A model generated the notes under the pieces. It had not been told where the DNA came from. It ran no database searches and worked only from the letters and a program-made list of their open reading frames with translations. The position numbers and the translations under genes are program-made. From contig DHSB01000148.1 in the NCBI GenBank assembly GCA_002408385.1, positions 1-19,042 of the forward strand: DNA of 19,042 nt. Reading direction: 5' to 3'. Source of the DNA: Myxococcales bacterium UBA5297 (GTDB lineage Bacteria; Myxococcota; Myxococcia; Myxococcales; UBA5297). How positions within the stretch are numbered: the first letter of the stretch is position 1; every line of letters begins with the position of its first letter. Shown here one piece after another: positions 7,491 through 14,966 of the stretch.

Positions 7491-8867
7491 ATGAATGACC
7501 CCTCCGCACTTCGGCATCCGCCTGCACCCCTGAGCGGCTCGGTGCCGGTCCTCGAAGAGTTCCTCGACAACGCCTCGCTGCGCGGCGAGCAGACCGTGGC
7601 GCTCGCTCGGTTCATCTTCGCGAGCCTCGGGCTGGTGAGGACCCTGCTCTTCGGCGGCTGGGAAGGCCTGGTGAGCGGCTCGCCCAAGTACTTCACGTTG
7701 ACCGGAGGGCTGCTGCTCGGCCTCGCCTGGGCCGCCTGGGTGCTCGTCTTTCTTCGGCCCGGCCGAAAGCTGCGCCGCGCCCTGGCGGCGTCGGTGGTCA
7801 TCGACGCGGTGGTGCTGCTGGCAGTCGGCCTGAGCATCGCGGCCTGGCCCTCGCCGACCTACCCGGGCCTGCTGCGCATCACCGAGTCCGGGCTTTTCCT
7901 GCTCGCGATGGCCTCCCCTGGCCTGCGCTTGTCGCCGCGGGTCGCGGCGAGCGGCGCCCTCTTGGTCGCTCTCGTCCAGGTCGTCCTCTTCGTCGTCGAC
8001 TTCCACCTCATCCCCGAGCGCATCACCTACGGACCGAGCGAGTTTCTGATGTGGTTTGCGCTCAACCTCGGCTCGTTCGCCTTCGGTTGGGCGATCGCCG
8101 CCAACGCGCGCCGCCTCGTCTTCAAGGGCGCGGAGGCCGCGCTCAGCGCCGAGCGGGCACGCCAGCGGCTGGGCCTCTACGTCTCCGAGGAGGTGGCGCG
8201 CGAAGCGCTCGAGTCCGACGTGCTCGAGATCGGCGGGCGGCGCCAGCGGGTCGCGGTCCTCTTCTCGGATCTGCGCGACTTCACCCGCTACTGCGAGGGC
8301 ATGCCTCCCGAGCAGCTTGTCGCCGAGCTCAACGAGTACCTGGACACGATGGTCCGGATGGTCCGGGATCACGGCGGTGTCGTCGACAAGTTCATCGGCG
8401 ACGCGATCATGGCGGTCTTCGGCATCCCCAACGAGCACCAGGACTCCGCGCAGCGCGCGATCGACTGCGCCGCGGCGATGCAAAAGGCGCTCGCCGAGCT
8501 CAACGAGCGCCGCGCGGCGCGAGGACGTCCAGCCCTCCGCCACGGGATCGGCGTCCACTTCGGAGAGGCGGTCGCCGGCAACATCGGCAACTCGGAGCGG
8601 CTGCAGTACACGGTCGTCGGAAGCGTCGTGAACCTCGCCAGCCGGCTCGAGACGGCCACGAAGACACTTCGCGTTCCAGTCGTCGTCTCCGCCGCGACCG
8701 CCGCCTCCGCGAGAGCCAACGACCCGTCGCTCGCGTTGCGCTCGCTCGGCCACATAGAGGTTCGAGGCCACGAGGGCCCGGTCGAAGTCTTCACCCTCGA
8801 CCAGTCCGCGAAGTCCCCTCCGGGCGCCGCGCCGCAGGCGCTGAGTCGAGCTTCCTCCGCGCGATGA
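7491..8867 (+). CDS. Membrane-anchored class III adenylate/guanylate cyclase
   Basis: This 458-residue protein should make cAMP or cGMP. About six hydrophobic segments (roughly 35-55, 68-88, 97-118, 128-145, 152-172, 184-204) form an unrecognised membrane domain. A linker with LGLYVSEEVAREALES (228-243) leads into the catalytic domain (about 250-437). Metal-binding Asp260 (VLFSDLRDFT) and Asp304 (DKFIGDAIMAVFG) are present, as are Lys300 for base recognition and Asn381 and Arg385 of VNLASRLE for transition-state binding. The second base-recognition position, usually Asp, is Ser378 (VVGSVVN), as in class IIIb cyclases. All catalytic residues are intact, so activity as a homodimer is likely. 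No clear ribosome site precedes this ATG. A weak -10-like CACAAT (7475-7480) would give an almost leaderless message. The membrane domain may sense an unknown signal. Confidence 0.92.
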   Translation: MNDPSALRHPPAPLSGSVPVLEEFLDNASLRGEQTVALARFIFASLGLVRTLLFGGWEGLVSGSPKYFTLTGGLLLGLAWAAWVLVFLRPGRKLRRALAASVVIDAVVLLAVGLSIAAWPSPTYPGLLRITESGLFLLAMASPGLRLSPRVAASGALLVALVQVVLFVVDFHLIPERITYGPSEFLMWFALNLGSFAFGWAIAANARRLVFKGAEAALSAERARQRLGLYVSEEVAREALESDVLEIGGRRQRVAVLFSDLRDFTRYCEGMPPEQLVAELNEYLDTMVRMVRDHGGVVDKFIGDAIMAVFGIPNEHQDSAQRAIDCAAAMQKALAELNERRAARGRPALRHGIGVHFGEAVAGNIGNSERLQYTVVGSVVNLASRLETATKTLRVPVVVSAATAASARANDPSLALRSLGHIEVRGHEGPVEVFTLDQSAKSPPGAAPQALSRASSAR

Positions 8868-8989
8868 GACCGCGGGCGTAGGGCACCAAGTCGTGGTCCA
8901 TCGGGGCTTGCTTCCGGAGGACGGACGGTGCGCGGCAACGAGCTCCGCGTGACCGGCCGGCACGCGTCAGCGCGTCCAGCGCGGTCAGC
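8868..8989. other. Convergent gap between the cyclase and TerB-like genes
   Basis: The two genes end toward each other across 122 bases. Only a short dyad (ACGCG/CGCGT near the TerB-like end) is visible, and it is too weak to call a terminator. Confidence 0.35.
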
Positions 8990-9445
8990 TCAACGCTTGG
9001 CTTCGACGGTATCGAGCAGGTTCTCGGCCATCGTCCTGTCGAGGCCGAGCGCGGGCACGAGCTCGTTGACGACCAGCTCGCGCTCCTGCTTCGAGAGCAC
9101 CTTGTCGGCGGCCACGATTGGGAGCCCCTCCAGGAGCAGGGCCCGGCCGACCTCCTCGCGCAGCGCCTCGGGCACAAAGCCGATGAGCACGCGCAAACCC
9201 TCAAGGATCCGATCCTCTTCGGGCTCGCCTGCGCGCACCTTCGCGAGCCGGTCCTCGACCCTCTCCTTCACCTGCTCTGCCGTCAGGATCGAGGCCTGCT
9301 GGGCGCCGAGCATCTTCTCCTCTTCGGAGGCGAGACCATCCCAACACGCCAGCAGGACCTTGAGGTCGACCGATGCGGCGTCACACGCCCGCGCAAGGTC
9401 CGAGCCCTCGCCGAGCTTCGCCAGAAGTTCCTTGGAAAGCGCCAT
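8990..9445 (-). CDS. Small TerB-like helical protein
   Basis: This 151-residue acidic protein has no signal peptide or membrane segment and is predicted to be almost all helical. The stretch from about 83 to 149, including LLLEGLPIVAADKVLSKQER (103-122) followed by LVVNELVPALGL (124-135), resembles the helix-acidic loop-helix pattern of TerB-like domains, in which an ADG...S..E segment precedes a helix. The likeness is by pattern only and a hypothetical-protein call is equally fair. TerB-like proteins bind metal or act as adaptors; no tellurium-resistance or other ter genes are nearby. The start is supported by GAGGGAG about seven bases upstream and by a well-placed promoter. The gene is transcribed alone, convergent with the cyclase and divergent from the exported phospholipase C-like gene. 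Confidence 0.75.
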   Translation of the reverse strand: MALSKELLAKLGEGSDLARACDAASVDLKVLLACWDGLASEEEKMLGAQQASILTAEQVKERVEDRLAKVRAGEPEEDRILEGLRVLIGFVPEALREEVGRALLLEGLPIVAADKVLSKQERELVVNELVPALGLDRTMAENLLDTVEAKR

Positions 9446-9479
9446 CTGTCGTCTCCCTCATCGTTGGGTGCGACCCGGA

Positions 9480-9508
9480 ATGAAAGGGCCCGCGTCCGCT
9501 GGTGTCAA
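9480..9508 (-). promoter_or_regulatory. Sigma-70-like promoter of the TerB-like gene
   Basis: On the minus strand a perfect TTGACA (9508-9503) and TTTCAT (9485-9480, four of six) are 17 bases apart. The transcript would begin near 9473, leaving a leader of about 28 bases. This is the best promoter in the window. Confidence 0.55.
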
Positions 9509-9677
9509 CCGGCGAGCTGCCCGGCAGCGCCCGACACTCTGGAAAGCCCGACCCCCATCGACTGCTCGCGGCGGCCCCGCGAGCAAAGGTCGCCGGCGGC
9601 CGGAGGGGGCCGCGCGCCTTTCGTCCCGCCGACCCGCGGCTTTCGCCGCTACGATGCGCAACCCCGAGCCCCAGACC

Positions 9678-11696
9678 ATGAGAACCTTCGCGCCGCCAAC
9701 CGCCCTCTGCCTCGTCGCCCTGCTCGCCCCGGCGAGTGCCCACGCCTTCGACTACCTTGAGCACAGTTGGTTTACCGACCGAGCCTGCCTCGAGGCCCAG
9801 CGGCGCCTCGGCCCCGCGGTACGCGGCGGCGGCACACCGCTCGTGGCCCGCTACCTCGCGCTGTCGCTCACCTGCCCCGAGCGCTGGGAAAGGCCGTACT
9901 GCGTCGACGGCTACAAGCAGCTCGAGGGCGGCCTCAACCGGCTCGAGGAGCCGCCCGCCGAGAGCGGCGATCACCCGGCGACGCTCGGCGACTTCGCGGC
10001 GCTGCCCGATCACCTCTCGCAGTTCGGACCGGTGCGTGGCTTTCCGCGCGCCGAAGCCGCCGGGCTGACCGAGACCGCGCTCGGCTGGCTCGCGGTGACC
10101 GGCGATATCGGCGGCGTCATCGCCGACGTGGCCGAGGACGCCTGCGAGAGCGACGAGCCGGTGCCCTGGGCGAGCGTCGAGCGCGACGTCGCCGGTTTCC
10201 TGCGCGAGGCCGAGGCGAGGGGCGCGCTGGCCTCGCCGCCGGCGGCGCGCCTCGCGTCGGTCGCGCGGGTCGAGCTGCCTCGGGGTCCGCACGATCCGGC
10301 CGGGCCCTACAGCTTCGACAACCCGCACTACCTCGACCTGACCCGCCGCAACGGTGACCACTTCGGACCGCGCGCCTACTCGGCCTTCCTCGGCTTCCAC
10401 AGCGCCGCGCGCGCCATCTCCGGCAGGCCGTGCGCCGACACGCTCGCGCTCGACGACGACGCGCTCGAGGATCTCGCCGACGAGCTGCCCGGGTTCGAGG
10501 AGATCGACTGGGACGACCTCGAGCCCGAAGCGCTGCGCGTGCGCGGTTGCCAGCTTCTGGCCGAGCGGGCGCGACTGCGCCTGCTGGAGTGGGCCGCGCG
10601 CGCCGACCCATCGCTCGTCGAGCCGGTGCGGGCCGAGATCGCGCTGCTGCGGACCCGTCCTCAGGAGGCGAAGGCGCTGCTCGACGCGGTCGCCTCGGGG
10701 CTGATGGCGCTCGTCTTCGAGGGCCCCGGGCTGCACTTTCTCCAGGATGGACAGGCAGCCGGGCATCTGCGTGTCGTGCCACAGCCCCACGACCTCGAGG
10801 CGAGCCGCTTCTTCCACGACACCGACGGCCGGGCCGGGGTCACCGCCAGCCTGGGCACGCGCACCGGCTCGACGCTCTTCGTCGGGTTCGGCGACGGCTA
10901 CCTGCTCGGCCCCGAGCTCGTACGAGCCGAGGGCTGCGACACGGGCTTGCAGCCATCGCGCGAGAAGAACGCGGCGTGCCTGTTGCGCCGGCAGCGCGGC
11001 CTGCTGGTGCTGACCACGACCGCCTCGATGCTCGATTGGGCCTTCGGCGGCCTGCTCGAGGACGGCTCGTCCGCGATGCCCTCCGAGGGCTGCCCGGAGT
11101 CCGACACACCAGAGCGCTTCGTCTGTCGCTATCTGCCGACGCGGCCACCGTCGCCGGGCACCGCCGAGGCGGGCGCGCCGCGAACGCTCGCCGAAGGGAC
11201 GCTGCCGGTGCCCGCGCCGCCGTTCTCGTACGAGTCGCTGCTGCTGAGCAGCTCGCTCGACGCGGCCGGCGACGCCACGCAGATAGGCGCCAGGCTCGTC
11301 TTCCTCAACCAGCTCGGCGCGCGCGCCAACTGGATGACGAGCTACCACCTCGGCCTGATGAGCACCTCGGCGACGAAGACCGAGCCGTCGCAGCTCCTGC
11401 TCGAGTTCTCGCACATGTTCCACTGGCGCTGGGCCGCGCGGTTCCTCGTCAACGCGGGCCCCTTCGTCTACGGCGGCCTGCGCGGCTTTGGCGAGAGCGT
11501 CTCCACCTTCGGCGGCACCGGGCCGAGCGTGGGCCTGTCGGTGTTGCCCGAGGGTTGGATCAAGCTCCCGCTGGAGATCACCTTCACCTACCGCGTGCCG
11601 GTCACCCTCATCGACAGCCGGTATGGCTTCGCGAAGAAGGGCATCCGCGTCGAGGCGCACTGGCTCGAGCTCGCAGTCGGGTTGGCGTTCATGTAG
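9678..11696 (+). CDS. Exported protein with zinc phospholipase C/S1-P1-nuclease-like motif and beta-barrel-like C terminus
   Basis: This 672-residue protein begins with a signal peptide (MRTFAPPTALCLVALLAPAS, cut near Ala23). The mature part starts FDYLEHSW, with an early His and Trp as in zinc-dependent phospholipase C and S1/P1 nucleases. Further His/Asp sites are DH (111-112), His217, His228 and His241. The key motif is GLHFLQDGQAAGH (351-363): His353-x3-Asp357-x5-His363, the same spacing as the HYLGD...H zinc site of that superfamily. His371 and His380 follow. Residues from about 517 to 672 show alternating short strands rich in Gly and aromatics and end in GLAFM, like an outer-membrane beta-barrel. 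I know of no named family with this order. The start at 9678 fits the signal peptide. An in-frame ATG at 9654 is possible, but a -10-like TACGAT (9650-9655) overlaps it. Neither start has a clear ribosome site. Function as a lipase, nuclease or structural protein is inference. Confidence 0.8.
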   Translation: MRTFAPPTALCLVALLAPASAHAFDYLEHSWFTDRACLEAQRRLGPAVRGGGTPLVARYLALSLTCPERWERPYCVDGYKQLEGGLNRLEEPPAESGDHPATLGDFAALPDHLSQFGPVRGFPRAEAAGLTETALGWLAVTGDIGGVIADVAEDACESDEPVPWASVERDVAGFLREAEARGALASPPAARLASVARVELPRGPHDPAGPYSFDNPHYLDLTRRNGDHFGPRAYSAFLGFHSAARAISGRPCADTLALDDDALEDLADELPGFEEIDWDDLEPEALRVRGCQLLAERARLRLLEWAARADPSLVEPVRAEIALLRTRPQEAKALLDAVASGLMALVFEGPGLHFLQDGQAAGHLRVVPQPHDLEASRFFHDTDGRAGVTASLGTRTGSTLFVGFGDGYLLGPELVRAEGCDTGLQPSREKNAACLLRRQRGLLVLTTTASMLDWAFGGLLEDGSSAMPSEGCPESDTPERFVCRYLPTRPPSPGTAEAGAPRTLAEGTLPVPAPPFSYESLLLSSSLDAAGDATQIGARLVFLNQLGARANWMTSYHLGLMSTSATKTEPSQLLLEFSHMFHWRWAARFLVNAGPFVYGGLRGFGESVSTFGGTGPSVGLSVLPEGWIKLPLEITFTYRVPVTLIDSRYGFAKKGIRVEAHWLELAVGLAFM

Positions 11697-11830
11697 CGGG
11701 ACGGAGGCCGGCAGAGCGCGCTCGGGCTCCGGTGGATATCCGCCCAGCAGAACGATCTTCGTGACGAGCTGCGGCGTCCTCGCCCCCGCAAGCTCGCGGG
11801 CACCGATTCAGAGCAGCTTCGCCTCATCTC

Positions 11831-11859
11831 CTGCGGTGCGCCGCGGCGACGCGCCGCAG
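11831..11859. terminator. Strong hairpin between convergent genes, possible bidirectional transcription end
   Basis: CTGCGGTGCG (11831-11840) pairs with CGCGCCGCAG (11850-11859): ten pairs, one of them G-T, around a nine-base loop. It lies 134 bases past one stop and about 160 past the other. Neither strand has a T-tract after it, so termination would need help or it serves as a 3' end stabiliser. Confidence 0.4.
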
Positions 11860-11950
11860 AAGGAGCGCTCGACCTAATGGGCATGCAGCCGGACGCCGGG
11901 CTTACGCCCCTTCTCAAACGCCTCGATGCCGCCAGGGCCGGGGCCTGCGG

Positions 11951-11975
11951 GGCCGGGCGCGTTGCGATGCGCCCC
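11951..11975. repeat. REP-like intergenic palindrome, copy 2
   Basis: This is a near copy of the element at 6768-6792, differing at two of 25 bases. One change (A to G) turns an A-T pair of the stem into G-T and the other lies in the tetraloop (TGCC to TGCG), so the fold is kept. Confidence 0.65.
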
Positions 11976-12017
11976 TCCCGCATCCCGCCAGATTGACCTT
12001 CCCTCGCCGCTCGCTCG

Positions 12018-14546
12018 CTACCCGCACGCTCCGGAGGTGCACGTTCTCCCCGGCCCGCAATCGCGGTCATAGACGCACTCCGGAGCGGGGTTGCAGAAGC
12101 CGAGCGCGCAGACCAGGCCCTCTGGGCAGTCGGCCGAGACCGCACAGTCCGACTCGGGGAAGAAGTAGCAAGCGCCCGCGATGCAGTACTGGTGGGTCGG
12201 ACACTCGCTGTCTGCGATGCAGCCACCGGGGTTGGTGCAGAGGTGGTTGATGCACTGCAGGCCCCACATCGGACAGTCGCTCGGCGCGCTGCAGTAGAAC
12301 TCCGGCAGACAGCGCCCGGCATGGCAGGTCCAGTCGCGCGCGCACTGCGCGTCGCTCGTGCAGGTCAGAGGCTGGCACGCACCCGAATCGCATCGCTCGC
12401 TCGCCTCGCAGTCGCTGTCCCGGCTGCAGACCGGAGCGCGGTAGCAGGTGCCGTCGGAGCAATACGAGTCGGCCGGGCACCAGGCGTCGTCGTAGCACCA
12501 CTGCAACACCTCGCAGGTGCCGCCCAGGCAGAACTGAGTGGCCAGGCAGTCCTCGTCGCGCCCACAGCCGACCGACTCGGTGCAGAGGCCGAGGAACGGA
12601 TTGCAGGTCTGGCCCGCGGGGCAGCCCGCATCGTTCTGGCAGGCTCCGGCCGACTCGAGGCACCGGCCGCCGAGGCACTCCTCGCCCGGCCCACAATCAA
12701 AACCCGAGGCGCAGGCCGGTGGGCTCGCACAGCGATTGGCGAGGCAGACCCGCGGCGCCGCGCAGTCGGCCTCGCTCGCGCAGGCGGCGATGGGCGCGCA
12801 CTCGCCGGCGCGGCACTCCTCGCCCGCCGGGCACTGCGTGCTGTCGAGGCAGCCGAGCCCCGTCGGCTCGCAACCAGCTTGCGTGCAGGCGCTGCCTGCC
12901 GGGCAGTCGAGGCTCGCTTGGCAAGGCGGAATCGGATGGCAGTCGCCGAACGCGCACATCGTGTCCGCCGGGCAGTCGGCGTCGGTGCGGCAGGTCGGCG
13001 GCGGCAGCCGGATGCAGACGCCCTGGTAGCAGCCCCGGAGCGCGCCGCAGTCGGCGTCGGTCTCGCACCCGCCGGCGGTGCACTGGCGCGCGACGCAAGT
13101 AAGGCCCGCGTCGCACGGATTGGTCTCGTCGCACCAGGTCGGCGGCAGGCAGCGTCCACGCGCGCACGACCAGCTCGCGGGGCACTCGGCGCTGTCGCCG
13201 CAGAAGTACGGCACGCACGAGCCATAATCGCAACGCTCGCCCCCGGCGCACTCGAAGTCGTCGGTGCACTCGACCCAGGCGTAGCAGGCGCCGCCGGCAC
13301 AATAGCTCGCCGGCCCGCAGTCGCCGTCGCTGCGGCACCAGGTGACCAGCTCGCAGGTGCCGCCGAAGCAGAAGCCGTTGCTGCCGCAGTCCTCGTCGCG
13401 CGTGCAGCCGGTGCCGGGCGTGCAGCGGTTCTCGATCATCGAGCAGACTTGGCCCGGGGCGCAGTCGGCGTCGCGCTCGCACTCGGTCTGCGCGACGCAG
13501 CGCCCGGTGACACAGCGCTCACCGGCGCGGCAATCGAGGTCGCCCGAGCACGGCGCGCTCGGTCTGAGCACGCAGGTGCCGTTGACGCAGGTTTGGCCTG
13601 CCGGGCAGTCGGCGGCCGGCCCGCATTCGGGACCGACGGGGCGGCAGGCGCCGTGCTCGCAGACCTCGCCGGTCGCGCACTCGAGATCGGTCTGGCAACC
13701 GGTCTGCGGCCAGTGGCAGACCCCGGCTTCACAGACCAGCCCCGGCGCGCAGTCGGCGTCGACACGGCAGCCGGTGGTCGCCGAGTGGCAGGTGTCCGCT
13801 TCGCAGACCTGGCCGGGAGGGCACGGGCGGTTCGAGTCGCACTCCGGTGTCCCGAGGAGGTGGCAGACCCCCTCGCTGCAGACGCGGTCGGGCGGGCAGT
13901 CGCCGTCCGTCTCGCAGCTTCCGTCGGGCACGCAGACCTCCCGCTTGCAGATCTGCCCCTCTGGACACGGCGGCCGAGTGCCGCAGCCGGGCTCGGGCAC
14001 GCACACGCCGCCCTCGCAGCGCTCGCCCTGCAGACAGGCCAGGCCGGTCTCACAGCTCCGGGCCACGCACGTGTGGTTCTCGCAGAGCTCGTCCGCCTGG
14101 CAGCCGCGATCGTCGGCGCAGCCCAAGCTGCACTGGCGCTGCGCGTCGCACCAGGCTCCCGGCGGACAATCGCCGTCCGAGAAGCAGGCTGGGCCCGGAC
14201 CGGCGTCGAACGGCCCGGCGTCCACTGGGCCCGGTCCGCCGTCGCCGGCCGGACCACCGTCGCTCGGACCGCCGTCGGAGACCGGACCGCCATCGGTCGC
14301 CGGGCCACCATCGACAGACGGTCCACCGTCCGAGTGAGGGCCGCCGTCGCGCACGGGGCCGGCGTCCCCAGCGGGACCTGCGTCGTGCCAGCTCGCCGGT
14401 TGGCAGACCCCCTCTTCGCACGCGCCCGACGCGCATTCCTCGTCCGACGCACAGGGGCAGTTGCCCTCGGGGCAGGATCCGACGGGGCTGAAGCACCCGC
14501 CCAGCAGCAAGAGCGCTGCGCTCAGCAGCATTCGCGCGTTCGACAT
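12018..14546 (-). CDS. Cysteine-repeat lipoprotein with 32 four-cysteine units
   Basis: This 842-residue protein starts with a lipoprotein signal (ALLLLGGC, lipid on Cys18). One four-cysteine unit follows (to about 48), then a flexible Asp-Gly-Gly-Pro linker (about 55-118), then 31 tandem units of 21-26 residues to the last residue. Each unit follows C-x6-C-x5-C-x4/5-C, commonly CxxDxDCPxGxxCxxGxC, suggesting two disulfides per unit and a long rigid rod outside the cell. Such repeats resemble Dickkopf-N/EGF-like cysteine modules, common in myxobacterial surface proteins of unknown role. Units 8-19 and 20-31 form two copies of a 12-unit block about 280 residues long. GGAGG lies six bases before the start, and an extended -10 (TGCTATGCT) ends 33 bases upstream of the start codon. 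No enzyme domain is present. Adhesion, scaffold or prey-contact roles are guesses. Confidence 0.9.
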   Translation of the reverse strand: MSNARMLLSAALLLLGGCFSPVGSCPEGNCPCASDEECASGACEEGVCQPASWHDAGPAGDAGPVRDGGPHSDGGPSVDGGPATDGGPVSDGGPSDGGPAGDGGPGPVDAGPFDAGPGPACFSDGDCPPGAWCDAQRQCSLGCADDRGCQADELCENHTCVARSCETGLACLQGERCEGGVCVPEPGCGTRPPCPEGQICKREVCVPDGSCETDGDCPPDRVCSEGVCHLLGTPECDSNRPCPPGQVCEADTCHSATTGCRVDADCAPGLVCEAGVCHWPQTGCQTDLECATGEVCEHGACRPVGPECGPAADCPAGQTCVNGTCVLRPSAPCSGDLDCRAGERCVTGRCVAQTECERDADCAPGQVCSMIENRCTPGTGCTRDEDCGSNGFCFGGTCELVTWCRSDGDCGPASYCAGGACYAWVECTDDFECAGGERCDYGSCVPYFCGDSAECPASWSCARGRCLPPTWCDETNPCDAGLTCVARQCTAGGCETDADCGALRGCYQGVCIRLPPPTCRTDADCPADTMCAFGDCHPIPPCQASLDCPAGSACTQAGCEPTGLGCLDSTQCPAGEECRAGECAPIAACASEADCAAPRVCLANRCASPPACASGFDCGPGEECLGGRCLESAGACQNDAGCPAGQTCNPFLGLCTESVGCGRDEDCLATQFCLGGTCEVLQWCYDDAWCPADSYCSDGTCYRAPVCSRDSDCEASERCDSGACQPLTCTSDAQCARDWTCHAGRCLPEFYCSAPSDCPMWGLQCINHLCTNPGGCIADSECPTHQYCIAGACYFFPESDCAVSADCPEGLVCALGFCNPAPECVYDRDCGPGRTCTSGACG
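12021..13697 (-). repeat. Two in-register copies of a 12-unit block within the cysteine-repeat gene
   Basis: Units 8-19 (residues 284 to about 563) and 20-31 (566-842) align cysteine by cysteine at an offset of 279-282 residues. The best part, residues 381-472 against 661-752, aligns without gaps and has 44 of 92 identical positions by hand count. These include FCxGGTCE, SYC, ERCDxG and GRCLP, and both copies have an odd longer spacing in the preceding unit (CSMIENRC and CNPFLGLC). Confidence 0.75.
14193..14384 (-). repeat. Low-complexity Asp-Gly-Gly-Pro linker coding repeat
   Basis: The gene encodes about ten DGGP/DAGP tetrapeptide-like units with short variable inserts at residues 55-118, between the lipid anchor and the cysteine array. 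The linker probably lifts the array away from the membrane. Confidence 0.8.
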
Positions 14547-14966
14547 CGAGGACCTCCGAAGGTCGGCCTGGTCCTCGCGAGCATAGCAAGGAGAGTTGGG
14601 GCGCCCGGCGCGCGAGCGCGTCGCCGCGCGCCCTGCCTCCGTCCAACTGCCCTCGGGCAGTGCCCCAGGCTTCGTGCGGCGGTCGCAGCGTGGTCACGCA
14701 TCTCTGCGAAATCACCAGAAGAGGCACGGCGCTCCCCGCCGCGGTTGGTTCTTGGGAATCAGGCACCGAGATGGCCGCCCGCGCGTGCCTCGACTCCGAG
14801 GCTCCCGCTGGTCGCCTCTACGCTCGGCATGAGCGGAGCGCGGCGGCCTGGCCCAAATCGCTCGAAGAGACTCGCACGAACTCAGGTGCCCGAGCCGGGG
14901 CATTCGCGATGACTCGACCGACCGGCAAGACGCCCGCGCGAAGTGGACCTCGGCGAGGCGCTCGGG
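14547..14966. other. Intergenic region between ceramidase stop and cysteine-repeat lipoprotein start
   Basis: The 420-base gap holds the lipoprotein promoter (14580-14588) and two hairpins: GGCGCGCG/CGCGCGCC (14607-14632, 8 bp, loop 10) and ACTGCC/GGCAGT with loop CTCG (14646-14661). The hairpins may end the ceramidase transcript or serve as operators for the lipoprotein gene. I see no gene. Confidence 0.5.
14580..14588 (-). promoter_or_regulatory. Extended -10 element of the cysteine-repeat lipoprotein gene
   Basis: TGCTATGCT on the minus strand has the TGn extension and four of six -10 bases, with no recognisable -35. The predicted leader is about 27 bases. A GC hairpin (14607-14632) covers the -35 area. 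Confidence 0.4.

Larger units (their letters stand above)
11697..12017. other. Convergent intergenic region with two hairpins
   Basis: The rightward phospholipase C-like gene and the leftward cysteine-repeat gene end here, 321 bases apart. The gap contains the strong hairpin at 11831-11859 and the second REP-like palindrome at 11951-11975. No coding sequence is supported. Confidence 0.55.

Noticed and set aside
8928..9677. An N-terminal extension of 250 codons on the phospholipase C-like frame
   Set aside because: It overlaps the TerB-like gene antisense, is Ser/Arg-rich, and would bury a clear signal peptide that starts at 9678.
9381..11660. A 759-codon minus-strand frame opposite the phospholipase C-like gene
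   Set aside because: It is Arg/Gly-rich with no motif, while the plus strand shows a signal peptide and a metal-binding motif.
12018..14546. Regular spacing of about 70 bases in this gene, resembling a CRISPR array
   Set aside because: The period follows the protein's four-cysteine units, the DNA units are not identical, and the frame is continuous.
12192..14912. A 906-codon open frame on the plus strand opposite the cysteine-repeat gene
   Set aside because: The translation is Ala/Arg/Val-rich with no domain, signal or ribosome site. It arises from the GC-rich third-position bias and the repetitive gene on the other strand, which has a lipobox, regular cysteines and GGAGG.
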